Shown: positions 46,013 to 50,935 of the stretch, piece after piece
Position numbering within the stretch: the first letter of the stretch is position 1
Layout: each line of letters begins with the position of its first letter
From: Tubiluchus corallicola
Lineage: Eukaryota > Priapulida > Priapulimorpha > Priapulimorphida > Tubiluchidae
DNA: 50,935 nt
Direction: 5' to 3'
NCBI GenBank assembly: GCA_030141605.1
Contig: JAQGDQ010002424.1
Coordinates: 1 to 50,935, forward strand
Notes under the pieces: generated by a model
What the model was told of the DNA's origin: nothing
Databases searched by the model: none
What the model saw: the letters and a program-made list of their open reading frames with translations, nothing else
Translations under genes and position numbers: made by a program

Positions 46013-47899
46013 TCATATTTTTGTGCCAATTTTTCGGTTCCTATCTTCAGCTTCAAGGTTGTCTCTAGCATCGCTACCCGGAAAAGCTACAATGTCTTTT
46101 TGTGAGCGGTGCTTAAAGATAGCGTCTCTTTTTTTCAATACCTCATCAGGACTTAACGGCACTGACATATCTATTTCATCAAGAGGCCATTCGTGCCATG
46201 CTCCTCTATATAGCCACAACCAACAATCCTTTATCCATTTTTCGCCTTTCACTCTTTTCAATGCCTCAAAGATAATATCTAAACATACCCTATGAGTACC
46301 GTGCGGGTCTTCTAAATCGCCTGCCGCATACACTTGATGAGGTTTTACTTCTTGCAATAAATCTACTACAATTTTTATATCCTTTTCACTATGAGGGTTT
46401 TTCTTCACTTTTCCTGTTTCATAAAAAGGCAAGTTTAAGAAATGGATGTTTTCATTAGGAACGCCAACATACTTACAGCCCGCTCTGGCTTCTGTTTTTC
46501 TTATAAGCCCCTTAATTGTCCTCACTTCATCAATATCAGGTTCGGTTGGTTTCTTTTTCTCAATATTTTCTATTACTTTATTGTAAAGTTTCTCTTTTTG
46601 TTCTGTGTTGCCCTTTAAAATTTCTGTTATTTCTTTCAAAAAGTCTATGTTTTGTATCACGTCATCATCTGACACAGCTATATTCCCTGAAGTTTGATAC
46701 GCTACATGAACATCATGCCCTTGATCTACGAGCCTAATAAAAGTTCCTCCCATTGAAATCACATCATCGTCAGGATGCGGGCTAAATAAAACCACTCTTT
46801 TTTTTGCCGGCTCTTTTCTTTCAGGTCTATTAGTGTCATCTACATTTGGCTTTCCACCAGGCCACCCTGTAATAGTGTGCTGAAATTCATTAAATAGTTT
46901 GATATTTAACGAATACGCTTTCATATATTTATTAATTAAATCTCCCATTCCATTATCGCTATAATCCCTATCCGTAAGTTTCAATATGGGTTTGTTTAAT
47001 TTATGACAAAGCCATACTACCGCGCGTTTTGTCATTTTTTCCGTCCACTCTATCTTACCCGCCAACCAAGGAGTTTTTTTTCTTGTGAGCTCTGATGCGG
47101 CTTCTTTGTTCAAAAAGAAAGTCACATTTTGATGACGTTGTAAGAATGTAGCTGAAATAGCACTATTTATATTTCCTTCTATCGTTTTTTGAATGATTTT
47201 ACTTTTAGTTACTCCCCATGCCATCAAAGCAATGCGTTTTGCTTTCATGATTGTCCTTACTCCCATTGTAATGGCTTGCCGAGGCACATTGCTTTCGGTA
47301 AAAAAATCAGCTGCAGCGTCTATCCGTGTAACATGGTCAAGCGTGATTAGTCTTGTTCTGGAACGTTCATGTGACCCTGGTTCGTTGAACCCTATGTGCC
47401 CTGTTCTTCCTATACCCAGAACTTGATAATCCAGCCCTCCTACCTCTTTTATTTTGGCTTCATACCCTTTGCAAAAGCCCTCTATCTCCTCTCGTTTGAG
47501 TGTTCCATTGGGGATGTGTATATTTCCCTTGTCAATATCTATGTGGTCAAATAAATTTTTATACATAAATTGAACATAACTTTGACTATCATTGGGGGGC
47601 ATGGGATAATACTCATCTAAATTAAAGGTTATTACATCTTTAAAGCTTAACCCTTCTTTTTTGTGCAACCTAATCAAAACTTTATAAAGTTTTTTGGGCG
47701 AAGACCCCGTAGCAAGTCCTAATACGTATTTTTCTCCTTTAGCGTTTTTTTCACGAATACCTTGTTCTATTTCACGTGCTATAATTTCTACTGCCTCTGC
47801 CTGGTCTTCAAATATTTCCGTATGAATTTTTTCGAAATTATAAGCCTTACTTGATACCCAAGCTTCTCTTGAAATGGTTCTTTGTTTTTTATTTTTCAT
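46013..47899 (-). CDS. nagB: NagB/PIG-L fusion (glucosamine-6-phosphate deaminase-like), C-terminus displaced by a frameshift
   Basis: The 628 residues have an N-terminal NagB domain (LGLATGSSPKKLY near 60, FNLDEYYPMPP near 92, LGIGRTGHIGFNEPGS near 165) and a C-terminal PIG-L deacetylase-fold domain (VLFSPHPDDDVISMGGTF near 371, HGTHR near 550). This fused form is normal for Bacteroidota; the Thr in RTGHIGFNEP replaces the usual Asp in the whole subfamily. The frame ends after NRKIGTKI, but a +1 shift at the T5 run 46030-46034 continues the family end (LAQKYDLLGLAEYEAMEAF) to 45955. Known NagB enzymes convert GlcN-6-P to fructose-6-P and ammonia. Confidence 0.85.
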   Translation of the reverse strand: MKNKKQRTISREAWVSSKAYNFEKIHTEIFEDQAEAVEIIAREIEQGIREKNAKGEKYVLGLATGSSPKKLYKVLIRLHKKEGLSFKDVITFNLDEYYPMPPNDSQSYVQFMYKNLFDHIDIDKGNIHIPNGTLKREEIEGFCKGYEAKIKEVGGLDYQVLGIGRTGHIGFNEPGSHERSRTRLITLDHVTRIDAAADFFTESNVPRQAITMGVRTIMKAKRIALMAWGVTKSKIIQKTIEGNINSAISATFLQRHQNVTFFLNKEAASELTRKKTPWLAGKIEWTEKMTKRAVVWLCHKLNKPILKLTDRDYSDNGMGDLINKYMKAYSLNIKLFNEFQHTITGWPGGKPNVDDTNRPERKEPAKKRVVLFSPHPDDDVISMGGTFIRLVDQGHDVHVAYQTSGNIAVSDDDVIQNIDFLKEITEILKGNTEQKEKLYNKVIENIEKKKPTEPDIDEVRTIKGLIRKTEARAGCKYVGVPNENIHFLNLPFYETGKVKKNPHSEKDIKIVVDLLQEVKPHQVYAAGDLEDPHGTHRVCLDIIFEALKRVKGEKWIKDCWLWLYRGAWHEWPLDEIDMSVPLSPDEVLKKRDAIFKHRSQKDIVAFPGSDARDNLEAEDRNRKIGTKI

Positions 47900-48000
47900 T
47901 GTTTTATATCAAAATGTTATTATGTAACAACTAACAACAATATTATGGTTGATTTTTATTTTTTATGCACTATATTATTATGTGCTATTGAATTTCAATC

Positions 48001-48309
48001 CTAAAAAAAATTGTTTGGCAACGGCATTCCCAATATTTTTTGAGCTTCTTCTTTTTTCAATTCTGTTGCTTTTCCAAAGGCATTATTGCATGCGGCAATA
48101 AGAAGGCTCTGCAATGTGTCCTTGTTTTCTGTACTCACAAGGTCATTATCCATGTCTATAGCCAATATTTTGCAATTGCCATTAATGGTTACAGTGACCA
48201 TATCCCCTCCCGCACTTCCTTTGGTTGTTAAGCGCTGCAACTTCTGTTCTATTTCGGCCATTTTGCTTTGAATTTCTTTGGCTTTTTGAAGCATATCATT
48301 GATATCCAT
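48001..48309 (-). CDS. YbaB/EbfC family nucleoid-associated protein
   Basis: A 102-residue protein with the YbaB pattern: MDINDMLQKAKEIQSKMAEI helix, VTVTINGNCKILAIDMDNDLV strands, then a final helix (IAACNNAFGKATELKKEEA). Members form DNA-binding dimers with a tweezer shape. In many bacteria the gene sits by dnaX-recR, but here it stands between nagB and a secreted protein gene. Confidence 0.88.
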   Translation of the reverse strand: MDINDMLQKAKEIQSKMAEIEQKLQRLTTKGSAGGDMVTVTINGNCKILAIDMDNDLVSTENKDTLQSLLIAACNNAFGKATELKKEEAQKILGMPLPNNFF

Positions 48310-48519
48310 TACTTATTACGATTTTAGGTGAAAAATTAAAAATTAAGACAAGTGCCTTACAGGTACAAATTTACAATAAAAATGTAAAAACACAACATTT
48401 TTATAGAATAACATATTAGCGGCATGACTCCAAAAAAATTATATTAAAATTTGACTTTAATCCATAAAATAAACCTAAATTATTTAACTGAGTAATAATT
48501 AAATTCCATAAAATAGTCT

Positions 48520-48527
48520 TAACTTTG
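48520..48527 (+). promoter_or_regulatory. Candidate promoter for the T9SS cargo gene (TAACTTTG)
   Basis: TAACTTTG matches TAnnTTTG and lies 36 bp before the TTG start at 48563. The TTG element at the expected distance is not evident. Confidence 0.5.
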
Positions 48528-48562
48528 TAATAAAGCAAAGATTCGAATAAAATCAAGGATAC

Positions 48563-50476
48563 TTGAAACCACAACGATTACATATCAAGCTTTTACTATT
48601 TTTCTCTGTTTTCTGCATATATCAAATTAGTTATGGACAAACCTGTGATATAGGTGGATTGCCAAGATTCTCTGTTAACTCAGAGGTAGGGTGTGCTACG
48701 TTTAATATTGAGGTTACTGACTTATCAGGCATTCCAAATGCTAATTATGAATATTATGGTGATGGCACGGGAAGCATTACAAGTAGTACACTAAACGCTT
48801 ACACTACAGCAGGAAATTATACTCTTACCCAAACAATATCTCAAGGCAATCCAAGGCAGTGTTCTATGGGTATACGAGTGGTAGAGAGTCTTGAACCTAA
48901 ATTTAGATTTTTTCGTTGTGAAAGCAACGATGTTATTATTTCATTCCCTGATGACTATTATCCACAATATCACATAGACTGGGGAGGAGGGAACACAGAC
49001 ATCATAGATGCTAATGGCTCTATACGAGTGGGCTATTTTAATGGTAGCGTTGTGGTTAAGGGAATAGTAAAAGTAGGACAAGGGATTGCAGAAAATTCTA
49101 ATAGCAACTGTGGAGCAAAAACTTATTCTATAGATTTAAGCCAACCTCTACCAACAGTCAATATTGCATCTATTGAAATAGTAGATAATAAAGATGTCAT
49201 TGTGCTATATAATAGTATGCCTTCATCTAATTATATTATAGAAAAACGTAATATAGATCAGCCGGCTTTTAGTACACTAGATACATTGGGCATGATAAAT
49301 AGTCATCAATACACCGCAAAAAATGTAGCTTCATTAGAAAAAATACAACTATTTAGAATTTCAATAGTCTACCCTTGCGAAGCAACTACTGTGCCACTGC
49401 AAGCAGTTCCAACTATCATTGCAAATGTATCTTCTTCAAGCACACAGGATACTATTTTTTGGGAAACAATGAACAGTCAATTTGTAAATTTTAGAGTTTA
49501 TAATAATGGGGAATTGATAGCTAACTTAGATAACAGCACAAGCCAATATGTTTATGATGATAGTAAAATGATATGCCAAAACAATGTAAATTATCAGGTG
49601 ATAGGAACTACCGTTAATAATATTGTCTCAAAATCTAATACTATCACCATAAGCCCTAATAGTAACTCTAGACCTAATCCAAGACCAATGGATCAAGTCG
49701 CTGCTTCTATTGAAAACAATGCTATAAAAATATTTTGGAGCGATCCACCAACCATTGCAAAGAACTACAACATATATCGCTCTGATAACAGTGGTGCTCT
49801 TGAACAAATAGCATCTATTCAGCCTGAAACCCAATATATAGATACTAATGTAGATGTAGAAAACACATTATATAGCTATAAGATAGAATTGGTTGATGAT
49901 TGTGAAAAAGTCCCTAATGAGCCTATTGCTGTTAGTCCTATATTTTTGAAAATGAACACCTATACTGGTAAGATAGAGTGGTCTTCATATGTTGGGCATG
50001 GAGGAGAGATTCAAGAGTATTATCTTGAAAAATATGATGAAAATTATAGTTACATAACAACTGTATATGCAGGGCAAAACACCTATCATTATGAAAATTG
50101 GGATGAGAGTGAAACTGGTATAGTTTATTACCGTATAAAAGGTCAGGTTGAAAATATAGAACAAAGGGTTTATTCTAATTTTTCTAGGATGATCTTCGAG
50201 GCAGAAATACACTGTCCCAATGCGTTCACTCCCAACGGAGATGGACTGAATGATACATTTTTTTGCAGAATAAAATCTGTAGAAAGTGGGAGCATGTGGA
50301 TATTTAATAGGTGGGGGCGTATTATATTTTATACAGATGACATAGTAAATGGCGCATGGGATGGCTATTGGGGAGATGATGTTGTTGCATCTGGCACTTA
50401 TACTTATAAAATTTCTTATATTGATAAATCAGGCATACCTCATGTCACATCAGGAAGCATAACAGTGATAAGGTAA
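48563..50476 (+). CDS. Large secreted protein with type IX (type B, CHU_C) C-terminal sorting domain
   Basis: The 637 residues start at a TTG codon (an in-frame stop lies 13 bp upstream and no ATG precedes the signal peptide); AGGA sits just before it. A signal peptide (LLLFFSVFCIYQISYGQ) precedes a PKD-like N-terminal domain (GCATFNIEVTDLSG), several fibronectin-III-like regions (NNAIKIFWSDPPTIAKNYNIYRSD) and the C-terminal CHU_C domain (CPNAFTPNGDGLNDTF, FNRWGRIIFYTDD, GAWDGYWGDDVVASGTYTYKI). That domain is the gliding-motility-associated C-terminus exported and usually anchored by the type IX system. Probable adhesin or surface protein. Confidence 0.88.
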   Translation: MKPQRLHIKLLLFFSVFCIYQISYGQTCDIGGLPRFSVNSEVGCATFNIEVTDLSGIPNANYEYYGDGTGSITSSTLNAYTTAGNYTLTQTISQGNPRQCSMGIRVVESLEPKFRFFRCESNDVIISFPDDYYPQYHIDWGGGNTDIIDANGSIRVGYFNGSVVVKGIVKVGQGIAENSNSNCGAKTYSIDLSQPLPTVNIASIEIVDNKDVIVLYNSMPSSNYIIEKRNIDQPAFSTLDTLGMINSHQYTAKNVASLEKIQLFRISIVYPCEATTVPLQAVPTIIANVSSSSTQDTIFWETMNSQFVNFRVYNNGELIANLDNSTSQYVYDDSKMICQNNVNYQVIGTTVNNIVSKSNTITISPNSNSRPNPRPMDQVAASIENNAIKIFWSDPPTIAKNYNIYRSDNSGALEQIASIQPETQYIDTNVDVENTLYSYKIELVDDCEKVPNEPIAVSPIFLKMNTYTGKIEWSSYVGHGGEIQEYYLEKYDENYSYITTVYAGQNTYHYENWDESETGIVYYRIKGQVENIEQRVYSNFSRMIFEAEIHCPNAFTPNGDGLNDTFFCRIKSVESGSMWIFNRWGRIIFYTDDIVNGAWDGYWGDDVVASGTYTYKISYIDKSGIPHVTSGSITVIR

Positions 50477-50603
50477 AAGTAGTCACATATAAAATTTGCC
50501 TAAAGCTCTAATAAATTTCTATCTTATCAAGTTGCAAAACAACGGTATCTCTTTTTGCTTTGAATTTTTCAACATGCTTAGTTTTTATAGATTTGCTGTT
50601 GCT
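50477..50603. other. Short non-coding stretch before the repeat
   Basis: No gene or clear signal is seen. It gives way abruptly at 50604 to symporter sequence, marking the end of the duplicated copy. Confidence 0.4.
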
Positions 50604-50935
50604 GACACCCCTAACTTGGTAACAGGAATGGTTAGGGAAAACGGCGTAGCAAAAACTGGGCTTGCGGGCATTTTTGCTTACAGGTATGGTAACAGTTTTT
50701 ATTTATGCTAAACTGTGGCGCCGCTCAGAAGTAATGACAGATTTGGAGTTTTATGAGATAAGATATAGCGGTAAAATTGCTTCTTTCTTAAGGATATTTA
50801 GAGCCATATACTTAGGCATATTTTTTAATTGCCTCATTATGGCAACAGTATCGTTGGCAGCTATTAAAATTGGAGCTATTATGTTTGGAATTGAACCATG
50901 GATAAGTGTTGTAGGAGCTTCGATTGTAGTAGTGG
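50604..50935 (+). pseudogene. Partial inverted copy of the sodium:solute symporter (N-terminus missing, cut by window edge)
   Basis: Sequence homologous to 45405-45742 in reverse orientation. It starts inside the DTPNLVTGMVREN region without the first transmembrane helix and runs off the window. It lacks a start codon and shows two single-base losses relative to the expected reading (A5 instead of A6 after GC, and TGCGG where TGGTGG is expected), so it cannot encode an intact symporter from here. From ATG 50734 the frame is open to the edge (MTDLEFYEIRYSGKIASFL...). Confidence 0.8.

Noticed and set aside
24167-46034. Programmed or slippage-rescued frameshifting
   Set aside because: The tracts are only 4-6 bases long and some joins (esterase C-run, TGCGG in the symporter) are not homopolymers. 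No slippery heptamer with downstream structure is consistent across sites.
46013-47899. Missing catalytic Asp in NagB as evidence of inactivation
   Set aside because: To my knowledge the fused Bacteroidota NagB/PIG-L subfamily carries RTGHIGFNEP at this site generally, so it is not a lesion of this gene.
50496-50711. 71-residue open frame before the inverted symporter copy
   Set aside because: Its second half is symporter sequence in the wrong frame and its first half has no features; it is a by-product of the repeat join.
1-50935. CRISPR arrays, prophage, intact insertion sequences, rRNA
   Set aside because: I saw no regular spaced repeats, integrase or transposase genes, phage structural genes or rRNA sequence in the window.

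Overview
The window is AT-rich DNA from a member of the Bacteroidota, most like the gliding or flavobacterial side of the phylum. The evidence is gliding-type genes (a GldJ-like lipoprotein and GldE), a secreted protein with a type IX secretion C-terminal sorting domain, a LuxC-like acyl-CoA reductase next to a ferredoxin, a DUF4293 protein, a NagB/PIG-L fusion, and Bacteroidota-style promoters (TTG, 16-20 nt, TAnnTTTG) ahead of tRNA and other genes. I cannot name the species. Several broken genes suggest a genome that is decaying, possibly in a host-associated organism, or a sequence with residual consensus errors.

Layout. 1-7200: the tail of an unknown gene, acyl-CoA reductase and ferredoxin, an 830-bp non-coding stretch with a candidate structured RNA, apbE, a truncated M1 aminopeptidase, endonuclease IV, a secreted EEP-family nuclease/phosphatase, a free-methionine-sulfoxide-reductase-type GAF protein and RNase HII. 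7300-15200: gldJ-like lipoprotein, prfA, P5C dehydrogenase with an overlapping SpoIIE-type phosphatase, DUF4293, FKBP and a TPR protein. 15400-21400: a 54-aa membrane peptide, then a tight minus-strand run of a Cys-rich membrane peptide, secA, a SPOR-like protein and an M20 amidohydrolase, followed by tRNA-Val. 21490-34300: a long minus-strand series of an orphan secreted protein, asnS, a frameshifted acetylxylan-esterase-like gene, a multiply broken recQ, a large orphan surface protein, a GroES-like protein, gldE, an HtrA protease, an Ldh2-type dehydrogenase, tRNA-Leu and tRNA-Gly.

34400-42400: a frameshifted small membrane protein, prmC and ribD, then the thrS-infC-rpmI-rplT translation cluster (thrS carries an in-frame TAG), purN, rpsU, an aldo/keto reductase with a displaced C-terminus, and tRNA-Phe. 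42600-50935: a neurotransmitter:sodium-type transporter, a perfect 18-bp bidirectional terminator, a broken sodium:solute symporter behind a NagB/PIG-L amino-sugar gene, ybaB, and a large T9SS cargo protein. At the right edge is a second, inverted, partial copy of the symporter.

The most notable features are the in-frame TAG in the essential gene thrS; the inverted symporter repeat flanking about 4.9 kb; the recurring one-base length errors, mostly in short A/T runs, in otherwise recognisable genes; the unannotated structured-RNA candidate near 2.1-2.3 kb; and two peptide genes under 60 aa, one of which is 1 nt from secA. I see no CRISPR array, intact insertion sequence, prophage or rRNA. All family assignments come from reading motifs; no database search was run.
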